Shown: positions 32,721-47,301, counted from the first letter of the stretch. The stretch is 64,000 nt of DNA from Guyanagaster necrorhizus (GCF_019112545.1 NW_025064884.1:673938-737937), one strand, 5' to 3'. Made by a program: numbers and translations. Notes: a model not told the origin generated them from the sequence alone.

Positions 32721-35700
32721 CTACGGTAGCACAAGCACAGTACCCCATATTTCCTCGGAGTCATTCTCCGGATCTGGAGGCCTTGTATTCTTCCCGCCCT
32801 CCTGCTCCGTCTCGTTACTCTCAGCAATTACACTTTCCCTTCTCCGATCAAGTCTGACATCGACAATCTTGACCGCCTGGCCTTCCACCTCACTTTCGCC
32901 TATTCCTTGTACGTTGATGATCAATTTCCTGTGATCAACGACCTTTATCTTCGGGAGCTTGATATACCCACACTCAATGGGAATCAAATTCCAAAGTATC
33001 TTCTCCTCCGTCCCTGGCAAGAGGATAGGAACCCTACCGCTACGCAGACCAGCGATAACAAACCCATCAGATGGGTCGGGCTCCACATGGACGGTACAAG
33101 TCGCTGATCGCGTAGGATGATTATTGCATATTCTCAGTGTTAGTGGGAGGGCTTGGTGTAGTCGAGCAACAGGAGATATTTGGAGGAGTCCAACCAAGCC
33201 ATCGGTAGGCAGTCGCAGTGAAGGAAGTGGGAATACACTCGTTGAAGTCGATCCTCTTGTTCCGTCATCGTGTATTCTACAGAATTTTTATTAGTTTTCA
33301 GGGTCAAGTGGCTGACGAACGTGCGTACCTACACCACTGGACCAGATAGGTACCCGGTCCAGGAATATACTGTTCACCCCCTTGCAGGCTTATCCGACAT
33401 AAGCCCGAGAACTCGTCGCCTGGAACATATTCTAAAGCCGTAGTTAAGATTAAATCAAGATGAGAGCACGGTAGCATACCTGAGGAGAAGTCCGCTTCAT
33501 CGAACATATCGGTCGATGTTTCCAAAACTTTTGCACCATCATTGTTCTGTAAAGCGCGTTAAATCAGGCATTGGCCAGCATCTTGCCTGAATCGCACCTG
33601 TCTTTCAAGAGTAACTTTCTGCAACTCCAAGGCCCACGGCCCCGCACACTCCAACCTGAGAGTCACAAGAGCCTCTCCTGCTTCACCATCATCCCAAAAG
33701 TCTTCTTCAAACCTTCTCAAATCCGCTAACCCCAGCCGCTCATCCAAATGACGCCTATATGCGACGTCATATGTGACTTTGAGCGCTTTGACAGTAGGTA
33801 CTGTCAGCGTCTGTAGAATCTCTGACACATCTTCCATATCCGACTTCGACAAATCTTCCTTAGGATCATCTCTCGACGATACCCGTGACTGAATGGATAT
33901 ATCAATCATCCTATCCCCAGCACCGCCTGTGTTGAAGAGATTCAAGGTTTTGATTGAGCTCACGCCTGGCATAAGGACGCCAAAAGAGATGCCCTTGATA
34001 AGACCAGAGGATTGCTCGTCATCAAGAGTTATCGAGTTGACTGCAAAATGGTGTCAGCTGCCTCTCGAGCTTTAATTGCATGTATGCATGCGTACCTGCA
34101 TCGTCGACCTCTGTGGGCTGCAAAAGTATATCCATTGTGACCTCCAGCTCTCTATTATCGGCATTCGTAACCTCGATGGAAATGGGATATACTTCGTCGA
34201 TACACGCAGGCGAATGGTGCGTTAACGATAATAAAACATTATGGGAGCGATGACGAACACTAATGAACATGTCAACGGGGCTCAACGGATTGTATATATT
34301 GCGAACTCACATCATAGAAGATGAATTTTCACGTTTGACATTGATGAATTTCAGAGGCTTCAGCGAAGCTAGCCATTTGCTCGTAGGCAGGATCTTGTGT
34401 CTATAACTGCATGGATCCATTGGTATCTGGATATTCCATGTACCCTCTGTCAACGTCAAGAGAAGCTCCTCGATCTACGGTGAATTAGGACATTAACATC
34501 GTGTCACATGTAACGGGCAGGACAACTGACCTTGAGCGTTGTTGGGACCTCCGATGAGAATGTTCCTGACAATACAAGGGTCGAATCCTGTTTCCATCGC
34601 AAATTTGTTTTTAAAGTAGGCGGCACATCCGTGCCTGTCTTGGAAATATGTCCAAGGTTAATATGAGTAACCTTGGACGGTTCGTCTATTTCGGCACCTG
34701 AATGTTGAAGAAGAACCAATGGCAAAGTATCGTCTGAAAATCGAATGGACAAAGACATGAAAGGGAGCTCGCATATCGCCACGTCAGAAGGCGCAGTGAT
34801 TGAGACCTGGAATGCAACGGGTTGTCCGACCTTCACTTCATGAGTCCAGAAAACGACATTGGAATCAACTAGGATAATGCTAAGTTTTGATTTTTTTCCT
34901 TGGTAAGAATCAGGGGGAAAGACAAACATATTGGTTGCGATCCGGAAAGGTCGATAATGAACGGTTCATCCGGCGATGAGGGTACCGTGCTCTATTTAAT
35001 GGTGATCATGCAGTCAAAAAATAGTCTTGGTACTAGGACTAACCTTTAGAACCGCAAGCAAATCATCCTGAAGTGTTTCTGGCTCCTCTGATTCGTCGAC
35101 GCCTACATCAAAACAACATCAGGAAGAAGCACTAGAGAAACGGCAAGGATGAAGCCGACCATGCCCTAACATTTCAATGAGCAGCCGTACGCTCAATTCT
35201 ACGTCACCGAGTTGCTGAACGCAAGCGTACCACGTCGTTAGTAGCGGCCTTAACATAGGATCCCAATTCTCGCGGCGGTATGTCTTCGCGATTCGTTCAA
35301 AGAAGCTGCATAATCTTTAACCGCAATCCGCCGTAACCGACATTGATTCTACGTACCGGATCGCCATGTCAAACTTACCAGAATCAAAATATGTTTGTCC
35401 GATGCGATATGCGATCCAGAGGGTCAGCCGAGCTTGGCTTTGACCTTGAGAGCTTGGGGTATATTTCTTGAACAGCTCATATGACTTGGTGTACAACTGC
35501 GTACGGAGACATCGTCAGCATGGCATCAAGATGCAGGAAAATATCTTACCTCGAGAATAATGACAAGGTGATCGACCTTCTTCTCGTTTGCAAAGCCTGG
35601 TGAATTGGAGACGCCCTGTTCAGTTGCCCATGATCCAATCAATGAAGGCACAAAAGTTTGAATGGAAACGAATACCTACCTCGGCGTCCAACGCTATGAG

Positions 35701-37423
35701 GAAGCGTTCTCTTCTCATTTCTGTGCATCTGGCAGCCATGTAATAATAGAACCCTGGATGCTGCAAAGCATAGCTCGGATTCAATCCCAAAGATCGCAAT
35801 GCATCCGTTTCTAACGCGGGAGTGGACCCTCGAGAGCTGGATGGATTCTGAGCCGTAGAAGTATAGAGGGCGGTGTTATAAGCAACAGGACGATGAGAGG
35901 GGAGAGAGAGCGTTGAATGCGTCCCTTGTTCCAATAGCTCTGCGAGAATACGGTACCTTAATAAGTGTATCAGAGAAGGTCACACGACGCATTAGGCCAA
36001 AGCACACGTACTGTCGAGCCACCCAACTCCAATACTCGAAAGTCTCCTCACCAATCCCCCATCCCCGTGATAGATCACCAAACTTTCTGATGTGGGTGGT
36101 ATGGTGGGACAATGCCAGGGAGTGTTCGTTGTTATACAGGTATAGCTTTGTTATCTAGCAATTCTGTTCGCCTGACCGTTTTAAGACAATAGGGATGATG
36201 ACTGACGGACTTTGATGTTGATACAATCAGCAAGTACTTTGGCTTCAGCCCATCGCTTGGTGCGGGGTGGAAGAATTGACATGGAACCGAACATCACGGC
36301 AAGAACCTCGTACGCGTCCTGATAGTGTCTATAAACTTATAAGAGTGCGATTTTGACGAAACTGGATGCCCTACTTGAGAGCGACTTCATCTTCCCCTCG
36401 GAACTCGGCAAAGCAAGCCATCTTGTATTCATACCGAACAGTCCAACCTTCCGGACGCAGAGGCCGTATGGTTCCAGGATGGCCGACAGGGCTTAGAGGG
36501 TTTGAATATGATGATACGGCTTGGGTGTGACGGTTCCGTTTACGCCTGACACGCTTGGAATGTGAAGTGTAATACTCCACTGCCGGTTCGTACAACGCTT
36601 GCTGAAGGCTAGTTACACAGTGAGCAAGAGTACCATTCAGGGTACCATGCTTACCTCTGTACAAAGTCGCCCAATTCCGAGGAGCTTACGGGGCTAAGAA
36701 CAAACAAAGCAGCTCTGGCATCAAGGCCACTCTGTTTTCGTATAAAGGTTAATCTAGCATCCAGTGCAGGATCGTCTTGATGCTGGTGAGAACAGATACA
36801 GTATGAGCCGATGGTTACGCACCTAGCATCCTTCTGCTCGCCATGAGGACCACGGTAAGCTTCATGTTGCGCTCATTAGTAGACTTTTTCCTCGACGCGA
36901 CATATGAAGCCAGCTCTCCATCCCGCTTCCGCTCTTCCTGCTCCCTGTCCTTCTCGCGATCAGGATCTGGAGCGTCCAACGGCGACCGGAGATTGTGTAG
37001 GGGAAATTCGAAGAGGCGCAGGAATAACACGAATACTGACGGCACCAGAGTTGTATGCTTGCGAATCCAGATGGGTGCGATGAGCCCGTCAGGATACAAA
37101 GGGGAAGAAGGCGTCAATGGAGAGAGGGGAGAATGCGGCACGGCATGCTGCGAGTCGTCCTGAGGCCCGATTTTCCGGGGAGGAAAGCGGATGTCCTTGT
37201 CGACCAAAAGGACTTGAAATGACTTGTTCTTGTCGGGCTGCCAGATGGATACTTTGCGCTGGGAGAGCAAGGCTTCACGAAGACGAGCAGTAAGAAGGGT
37301 GAAAGGATCCGGGAGTCTCGTTGGCGCTGCATCGATTGGAGATTGAGGAGAAGGAGCATCGAGGCCGGCCACGAACATGACCGGTGCCAGCTGAACCAGC
37401 AGTTCAGGAGGATAGGAATTCAT
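32721..37423 (-). CDS. TRAPPC11: TRAPP complex subunit 11-like protein (foie gras, Gryzun domains)
   Basis: A long multi-exon minus-strand gene. The N-terminal exon (from 37423) starts MNSYPPELLVQLAPVMFVAG and leads into the foie gras region with MKLTVVLMASRRML and FIRKQSGLDARAALFVLSPV (about 36850-36700). TPR-like helices follow (KMACFAEFRGEDEVALKHYQDAYE, about 36420). The C-terminal half is beta-rich, and the last exon (33197-32721) shows the Gryzun signature with LPLTLRICNNHP, DGFVIAGLRSGR and WNLIPIECGYIKLP. TRAPPC11 is part of the TRAPP III tether that regulates Rab1/Ypt1 at the Golgi and in autophagy. I did not resolve every intron. It is divergent from the small secreted protein gene at 37811. 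Confidence 0.85.
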
Positions 37424-37810
37424 TGAGATTATTGCAGTTTATGTCGATGACATGCGCATCGTGGTGCAAGTTTGCAATCGGCAAGCAATCATATCACCGC
37501 AGGACAGGATATCCCTTAACAACAGTATTTGTTTCAATTATCGTGATACCAGTAGGGACCCGACTGTTACAACCAAAATACAAAGTTGCCGGAAATACAT
37601 CGACTCCCTCCGTCGACCAAAAAATTCCTTACTTCCTCGTTACTTCCTCGGCCTTGTTCTCAGTTAGGACTTCCCTTTCAAAGATCAAAGCTTCCTCTTC
37701 CTCTTTGAGATGAAGAGCCCACTATAAAAGCGAAGGTGTAATCGCTGTGAGTATCAGAAAACCCATTTTCACTTCTTGAACTAGAGCCGAGCTCATAACG
37801 TCCTCCTTTC

Positions 37811-38180
37811 ATGATGATCTCTGTCCGCGTATTTTTCATTCTTTTTATCGCGTTCATGCTGTCCTTTGGTAAACAAAAGTTAGTTAGACTGTCTTGTGCA
37901 CTTACTGAATTCCTTCCCAGCTATTACGGCCCAAGCGTCTCCCGCACCCATACCTAATCCCATCGATGGGCTGCAGCCATACGTTGCTGCAAAGAACCAT
38001 CTAGGACTCGGAAATGGAAATAATACCCTAGCTGTGAGTGTTTTATTACTCAAACGGTATTTCATGATCTGACTTTCCTATCAGTTGTCCGAAACCAATT
38101 CTGCGGAGGTGTTCAGCCAGTCATGGACAGCTATAATTTTCGTTGTAGTCGCAGCTGTTTGGAACATACAGTTCGCATGA
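37811..38180 (+). CDS. Small secreted/membrane protein, 88 aa
   Basis: Exons 37811-37868, 37921-38033 and 38085-38180 join to 88 aa. Residues 1-22 are a clear signal peptide (VFFILFIAFMLSF, with a likely cut after TAQA). The mature part is about 45 residues, rich in Pro, Asn and Gly with an NNT glycosylation-like site. It ends in a hydrophobic C-terminus (AIIFVVVAAVWNIQFA) that may be a GPI signal or a short membrane anchor. No Cys is present. The family is unknown. It is easily missed because no exon exceeds 38 codons. Splice sites are canonical and all phases agree. Confidence 0.65.
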
Positions 38181-38784
38181 ACTCGAGATTCCAAAGTCAT
38201 TGTGGGAACACTGAAGACTTAACTTATATCATATAACATATCATACACTTACATCTCGTAGGACCTGAATATAGTGCATGCTGTACGAAAATAAAGACGC
38301 TAGTTCCATAACAGTTTAGAGTTGATAGATTCCGCTTTGGTGATATCATTGGGCGTGTGTGCACACATTGTGACCGCCGAATATTCAACTCTGGAGAAGA
38401 GAAAGATGAAAGCTTTCCCTCAATCCTGTAATCTGGGTGACGCTACACTCGTCCAGGCGTACACACACGCATGGAAGAGCGCCATATGATCCGGTGGTGG
38501 TCCAAACACGATGTGTGTGTATAGCACCCAGGCGAAAACTGCTGCATGACTGTCACCAATATACACGGCTCAGGAAAAGACATGGTAGCCAGGTATACTC
38601 ATTGAGACGTATAACCACAAGATAAGATGAAACCATGCGAAAGGGAAAACGGGTGGGCAGTCTGGGATGCGCTGGTAAGACTCAATGATGCTTTGAAAGA
38701 ATTATTTCGTTTATCAACATATTCGTCGTCCACAGTGACTTTTACTCACTCAATTCTCAAAGAGGCTTGCGCTTTGTCATCTTC
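38181..38784. other. Intergenic upstream of Hsp70
   Basis: No exon is recognisable. This region leads into the Hsp70 promoter. Confidence 0.4.
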
Positions 38785-38797
38785 TTCTCGAATTTTC
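38785..38797 (+). promoter_or_regulatory. Heat-shock element upstream of mitochondrial Hsp70
   Basis: TTCTCGAATTTTC contains three alternating units, TTCnnGAAnnTTC, matching the heat-shock factor consensus without mismatch. It lies about 80 bp before the Hsp70 start codon (38878), inside the expected proximal promoter. An extra TTC is directly upstream at 38782. Confidence 0.7.
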
Positions 38798-38877
38798 GGG
38801 TTGGGCCGGCACGCTTACATAACTTGATAAAAAATTTTGACCAAGACCGGAATTGCGTTTTCTCATCCTTCCACATT

Positions 38878-41350
<2,473 letters not shown>

Positions 41351-42526
41351 ACCTGACTCTCCCTCTCTTTCCTCTCATTCTGCCCTTGCCATTTCTCGTT
41401 TATTTACAGGCATCTTAGACAAAAGTACTTCGTTTACATTATTCTAGTGTTGCTCTTGCTATTCGCCCCCCCACTCAACTGTTATTGCTCGCATTACTCT
41501 TATCTTGGTATTACAACCATACACCGCATTGTACTTTATGAATACATGTCATGACATTCATTCAGGATATGTAGACAAGCTGGTGTTGGGTAACGCGACC
41601 AATGTATTATTAGGACGAGCTCTATGTATCAACAGGACTTCTATGCCGCAACAACCATTGCAGTTGGTTGACTAGTTTATCACAAAATTTTTTACGGATT
41701 TTTTTAACCCTCCTTTGCTGCTGTCGGTTCCCGAGGCCGCGGATTTTCCAGGCGTAACGACTGAGTTGACTGATCGCTTCACGGACTCGATCTTCGTCAG
41801 GAGCGTTATGGATCATGTCCAATAGGCAAGGACTCATTTGAAGAAAGTAAGCAATCCGTTACAAATTCGCCTTTTCGAATGGTGTCCAGCATGCTCGCAT
41901 AATTTCCGTTCCTTCAGCTCCAATTTGGACGCTGCGTGTCAGTGTACTCTGGGATGCAGGATAAGGGAGTTAGACCGTGTCAAGCTCCAAAGGCATGCTT
42001 GCTACTTGAGAGGTTTTTTTAGACCACGGGTCTCACGGGTGACTACTTATAACCAAAGTCCTCCAGAAGCGAAAAGCCCAAAGCACGTCCGGATATTCAG
42101 TCTCATGTCACAAGTGGTTGACGGCTCCCGTATGAGTTGGCTTCCTTGCAATGAGCTGGGATTAAGAGGACTGCGTCTGAGCATAGTATTGTCCCTTCTC
42201 TTTCCTGGGAGTTTTCTGAACGATGAGAATCTGCGACCTCTACCATTGAGGAAACTTGACTTGCAAGCCATCTTGACGAAAGCGAATCAGAAAGCTGTGT
42301 CCCGAGGCAGAGAAGTAGGCGAGCGGTGCCGAGTTTCTGTGTCCTGATAACGACAAAAGTCATTGAGTTGAGCGCGTGTCGGTTTGACGCTGTGTCATTC
42401 AGAACCTGCAGGCGTCAGGTCTCAATATGGTGTTGAACAATCATCCATCAAGGAACTGACAACCGAGGATATTCAAAGAGCCAACGGTAGCCTTATTGAA
42501 AATGACCACGAAATCGAAGAGGAAAT
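41351..42526. other. Intergenic between convergent genes
   Basis: This lies between the ends of Hsp70 and the TMEM70-like gene. A 71-codon minus-strand frame at 41837-41622 with a basic RQQQRRVKKIRKK stretch is open but has no support beyond that. Nothing else is recognisable. Confidence 0.35.
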
Positions 42527-43374
42527 TCAAAGATTAGTATTATCGTAAAAGTTCAAGGTGAACATTAAAATGTCTATTAGAATTTCAGTTATAATGAAGT
42601 AGAATACAAAGCTGGGGACCAACCGCACTACGCTGCCAATGGATCGGCAAGTCCCTTCACCATTTTCCGCCCAACGAACCACCCAACTACCGATCACTTC
42701 ACCGTTCGAATCCATAGTTTCCGCCACCGTTTCCTCGCTTCCTGGAACTGGGATTGTAGGCCGTCGTTCGACAGGTAGAGCAACTGATTTGGCGAGCTCC
42801 CATTTGGCGAAAGGTCGGGACGTATCAATAACAAAATCGGGATCGTAGACCTGAACGCGTGGTTCAATCATAATACAAGTCTGGTGACATGATTTTCGAA
42901 ACGTACCCGGGTGATTCTTGGCTTCAGAGTAAGAGAATATGTGGTCATCTCAATCTCGGGTACACCTCCTGGGGTCGGGGGCTCTAACCGGCGAAGAGAA
43001 GTTACGTACGGGTGGGTTACCCATCCGACGATAGCCGTACTCGCTGCCGATGTCGTAACCGCGATTGTAGCCAATGAAAGTCGAGCGCTTGCCGGTAAAT
43101 TGGATTCGATGACGAACATGAAGGGTGATATAGTTGAGGTGAGTCCTAGAGTTGTCCAAGAGAAGAGCTTGAGCCGTCTGAAGGTGTTGCTCAGAGGCCC
43201 GTGGTATACATGTTGTTCAGATGGTTCGGTGGCGGAAAATGATTTCTGAGAGGTCGTCGACGCTGCTGTCGACAGGATCCGCCACGATGCGACAGCGCTG
43301 CAAGGCCTGAGTAGAGAACGATGAAAGGCATTAATATGGCGACAGGCGAGTCGGGGCAACATGGTGGTTTGCAT
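42527..43374 (-). CDS. TMEM70/TMEM186-like mitochondrial inner-membrane protein
   Basis: Exons 43374-42907 and 42850-42527 give up to 263 aa. The N-terminus is a long basic/hydroxylated presequence. Next come YHGPLSNTFRRLKLFSWTTLGLTSTISPFMF and a second hydrophobic hairpin ending in GWVTHPYV and LRRL, the TMEM70-family layout of two helices followed by a soluble domain. Relatives help assemble ATP synthase or complex I. The exon 2 C-terminus after VVRL turns hydrophobic and may be read from an unspliced intron, so the true end is uncertain. Its start codon is only 69 bp from that of dynactin p25. Confidence 0.7.
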
Positions 43375-43443
43375 CCAGGACGGCCGCGCCGCTTACCTGT
43401 AAGCACTCTCGGCAGCCACCACCTGACACTGACAGATTCTCCC
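43375..43443. promoter_or_regulatory. Compact divergent promoter (69 bp)
   Basis: This interval separates the start codons of the TMEM70-like gene (minus, 43374) and dynactin subunit 5 (plus, 43444). Both 5' UTRs and core promoters must overlap here or extend into the opposite gene. No TATA box is obvious. Confidence 0.5.
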
Positions 43444-44213
43444 ATGGACGGCCCAATCTACTATTCCAAATCGGAATTCATTGAAACTGTGCGGTAGGTT
43501 CTCTCTGGATTCGCGTACGAACCGACGTGTCGTATTGTAGGACACTGGAAACAAGGTATCACGACGAGCGACAATCGCTGGACCGCAAAATATCATCCTC
43601 GGAGGCAAAACCATCATCTCTAGCGGGGCTATCATACGTGGAGACCTGCGTCGGTCTGGTCCTGGTCATGCCGTCGTTATCTCGCTGGGTAGATATTGCT
43701 TGGTAGGAGAAGGTTGCGTGATGCGGTGAGGCCTCTCCCATTTTTTTCTGTCTCTTTTCTTACCAAGAACATCCAGACCTCCATACAAGACTTATCGCGG
43801 CGCTTTTAACTATTACCCCATGAAGATTGGAGACTATGTTCACATAGGCGCCAACACCGTCGTCGAAGCTGCAACCATAGGGAATCACGTCGAGATTGGG
43901 AAAAACTGTGTGATTGTTCGTGCGGTTCTATCATTTCTATCCTCTTTTCTCAATCAACCCAGGGAAAATTTACTATTATTAAAGACTGCGCAAAGGTTGC
44001 GGATAATACCATTGTTCCCGCTAACACAGTGATCCCGGCTATGGCTCTGTTTTCTGGGTCTCCCGGTACGTCACCCTGCCCGCAAATATCATCACCCTTA
44101 TGCCCTCTCTAGCTCATTTTGTAGAAGACCTGCCAGAATCCACACAAGAAACTATGGAGAATCAGACCAAGCAGTATTACACTCGATTTCAGCCGGCAGA
44201 CCAGCATCGATGA
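43444..44213 (+). CDS. DCTN5: Dynactin subunit 5 (p25)
   Basis: Exons 43444-43488, 43541-43725, 43777-43915, 43963-44065 and 44125-44213 give 186 aa, the usual p25 length. It starts [12 protein letters not shown], then repeated hexapeptides of a left-handed beta-helix ([63 protein letters not shown]). p25 caps the pointed end of the dynactin Arp1 filament and, in filamentous fungi, links dynein to early endosomes. The third donor is GTTCGT, an unusual but frame-supported site. Confidence 0.93.
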
Positions 44214-44708
44214 TATGTATCGCAATCCATTTTCTGGTGAGGTCTTTTCCACGATGTTCTTGTGATGAACAACATAGAAGTCAAGCACTGATCAACGTGA
44301 TGTGCATATTCTTTTCTGATTTTCGAGTCTTCCTTCGTGATATATGCTGACAATCTTCACAGGTCACTGACTGCTTGACCCCTTGTAATTATCAGGATAC
44401 CTTGCATTATATCTGTACTTTGTACGTATTATAATTATCACATTTTCGTGATTCCGACATTACTGATAGGGCCCCTCCCCGGCAGTTGTATCCAGTGTCA
44501 GGTATTTGTCCCCTTTGACCTTCTTCTCCAGAGTTGAAGGATTCGCCCAGCTAGCATAATTCTATGAATAATGAAAACGATTTCCTCCGCACGTTGTCTC
44601 ACGCTTGACGTACTCGTGATATCATCGCGCAATTCGTGCAAACTGTGGACTAATTACCACCGGTATAGATGTCCCATACACGAGAACTAATCCTACTCAT
44701 CTACCACA
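44214..44708. other. Intergenic, nothing recognised
   Basis: This is the 3' flank of DCTN5 and the promoter region of the carbonic anhydrase. No exon or repeat is visible. Confidence 0.4.
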
Positions 44709-45419
44709 ATGTCGACTCCCCAAAGATTCGTCAAGCGCAACGAGATATATGCTGCAACGTTCAACAAGGGCGACTTGGCTTTGCCTCCGTCGAAGAAGAT
44801 CATCGTGGGTATGTCTGCATCTCCTTTTGGACCTGTATCAGCCTCACGAATTTCGCTTTTCAGTAACTTGTATGGACGCGCGAATCGAGTGAGTGCACTG
44901 TTCTTGAAAGTCAAGCATCCTGCTATCGACTCTGTCAGTCCCGCCGCGTCGCTTGGTATTGAGCTTGGAGAAGCACACATTATTCGCAATGCAGGAGGCA
45001 GAGTGTATGTGCACCAGGTATTCTGACACCGGAAACCTCACCCTCAATCCCGCAGGGAGGATGCTCTCAGGAGTATTATTATATCTCAGCGTCTCCTTGG
45101 AACACGAGAAATAGCCGTCTTTCACCATACAGATTGTGGAATGATGACATTCACCACTCAGGAATTGCAGAGCAAGATTGCCGATGAGGACGGACCCGAA
45201 GCAGCCAACCTGGTCAACCGAATTGATTTTCTGGAGTTCACCAAGTTGGAAGAAAGTGTGAAGCACGACGTCAAATATCTGCAGAGCCATCCCCTTGTGT
45301 TGAAGGATACTACCATCATAGGGTGGACTTATCACGTTGAAAGCGGAAAGGTGGGTAGTATGAATTATCTTTGTCTACACCGTCTAATATATTCGAAGGT
45401 AACTCAGGTCGACCACTGA
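44709..45419 (+). CDS. Beta-class carbonic anhydrase
   Basis: Exons 44709-44808, 44864-44888, 44939-45004, 45056-45350 and 45399-45419 give 168 aa. Zinc ligands are visible: Cys in VTCMDARIDP (near residue 36, with the Asp-Arg dyad), and His and Cys in FHHTDCGMM. RNAGGRVEDALRS is also typical. It interconverts CO2 and bicarbonate. The short length matches the small bacterial-type beta-CA clade in fungi. There is no signal or transit peptide, so it is likely cytosolic. Exon 2 is only 25 nt and carries the first zinc ligand and the dyad. Confidence 0.92.
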
Positions 45420-45610
45420 TGAGGTCTCTTCGCTAGACTACACATGAATTCACTGTATAATATAACAGTGATGACGTCTTGCTTTTTCTCTAAACTCGTT
45501 GGAATGGCCTTTAGAGCTCCCCTGCACTCAAAGCGTTTCGAGAACATAAGTTCCAATATAGTTCTTGACATATCTACACATCTAATGATAGTCTATAAAG
45601 TCTAAGAAAT

Positions 45611-46486
45611 TCATGTACTCGCCCAAGGATCGTCCTTCAGCCATAATCCATACCCACTCCTCTTGACAACCAAACGCTCATCCGCGACCGCCTTCAGCAA
45701 ACCCCATATGCCACTATCCACCAGCTGCTCCTCGCCCGCCGACATCTGCGGAAATACAGTCACGACGAGCATCCTGAGACGCGCCCGGCCGCTCAAAATG
45801 GATGTAATCTCTTCCACAAAGGCCAAGTCATTCTCTTCATTACCATTCATCCGACGACAGAGTTGTAGATGGGTGAGTGCAGGGAGTGAACCAAACGACG
45901 ATAGGATCTCAGAAGGAGAGTGCCATTGGTCGCTGGGTTCACATATACGGAGATGAGATATAGGTGCGACGCATGCGGGGCCGACTGATGCGGAGGATGC
46001 ATGGAAACGCTGTATCGTGACTGCAGAAAGACTGTCATGACTTGGATCTGCAAGGATCAAAGCCATAGAGGACGGTGGATAACCCTCCTTGAGAGACAGA
46101 GATAACAATCCTGTGGCTCGAGATAGGATATCCCATACACGTCTCCATCCGTTGGCATCAAGAACCGAGTTCTCGGTCACGGTAAAATTTCTGACGTGGG
46201 TTGTCAAAGAAGGGTTCGACCGGGAGGCCTGGTAGAAAAGGGACATAGAGCGAGTGGACCTGAAGGAAACTGTGCGGTAGAGTATAGTGTTGAGAAGACA
46301 GGTGATATCTTTGCATATTGTCGCGAGTGCATTGACTTTGGATTCTGTTAAAGCGAAGGTGATAATATCGATGATAAGCTCAGCGGGGAGAGCTAATAAT
46401 GGGGAGGAATGCCGAGCTACAAGGGATAGGGAGAAGGAGCGAAATCGTCCTTGCTGGTGACTCTGAGTCATGGTAAGCGTGGACAT
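45611..46486 (-). CDS. F-box-like / leucine-rich protein
   Basis: A single open frame of 291 aa. After a short basic N-terminus comes LLALPAELIIDIITFALTES, the start of an F-box-like motif, followed by LATICKDITCLLNTILYRTV, as in the many F-box proteins of agaricomycetes. The rest contains irregular Leu-rich stretches (FGSLPALTHLQLCRRM). Such proteins recruit substrates to SCF ubiquitin ligases; here the substrate is unknown. There are no introns, unlike most neighbours. It is convergent with the carbonic anhydrase gene. Confidence 0.7.
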   Translation of the reverse strand: MSTLTMTQSHQQGRFRSFSLSLVARHSSPLLALPAELIIDIITFALTESKVNALATICKDITCLLNTILYRTVSFRSTRSMSLFYQASRSNPSLTTHVRNFTVTENSVLDANGWRRVWDILSRATGLLSLSLKEGYPPSSMALILADPSHDSLSAVTIQRFHASSASVGPACVAPISHLRICEPSDQWHSPSEILSSFGSLPALTHLQLCRRMNGNEENDLAFVEEITSILSGRARLRMLVVTVFPQMSAGEEQLVDSGIWGLLKAVADERLVVKRSGYGLWLKDDPWAST

Positions 46487-47301
46487 GATAGTTGCTAGTC
46501 AAACCGAGTCAACAAACCGTTACATCTATTTTTTCTCGGAACCAAATTGAGCCTCGTGCCGGTTCTTCCCGCACGAGGCCGGTTCTAGCCTTGGGAAGAC
46601 GTCCACGAAGGTCAATGCGTGGATGCGTTATCGACACGGTGAGTAAACCAAAAACGATTAGAATCCAATGAGAGTGCGAACGTAGGATGGTATTAAAACA
46701 TGTTTCTGGGGCTCTCTGTTTGAATGATTGAACTAAGCCAATTCGGATTTGTTACATGCTGGCAGTGAAATTGAGCAGATCGACGGTCTTGAGCAGTGAA
46801 TGCGGAGAATTCGAACTGATCGCAACTCTGTTGCATCTGGAACGAAATGAGAAATGGTGATAGATACCGATATATTCAGTGGACCCGAAGGCAGTCGCAA
46901 GGAACTCCAACAAGGACTAGACCAGTACGGCATGACTGAAAACTCGCCAGATAACCTATGCCGGTCGTTCTATCCTCGACTTGAGCACCAAGAAACTGGA
47001 TATATAAAGCTGAGGCGCAAGTCCGTCGGAACCGCGAAACATTTTCGAAGTCGTTCTTTGTGGAACTCGTGCTCAGCGACGCTTCAAAATAAACCCAGGA
47101 TCCAGATAACGATATGGGTCAAGGCTAGGCAGGAAACACTTCATGGCGAGCATGTTTTGTAGCCAAGAAAAGGTGGAAGATCGTGGTCAGAGTTTGGCAG
47201 CAGCCAGGGAAGCCGGAAGCCGGCCCCGCCGGCCCTCACTCGCACTGAAAATCCAAGTAGAAAAGCGACAATTAATTTATAATATTTACATATGGCGATT
47301 A
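46487..47301. other. Intergenic with a 9-bp perfect palindrome
   Basis: This is the upstream side of the F-box gene. GCCTCGTGC (46551-46559) and GCACGAGGC (46571-46579) form an inverted repeat with an 11-nt spacer, 65-90 bp before the start codon. CGGTTCT is repeated at 46560 and 46580. No exon is seen. Confidence 0.5.

Noticed and set aside
41622..41837. 71-codon minus-strand frame with a basic stretch
   Set aside because: Too short and unsupported to call a gene.
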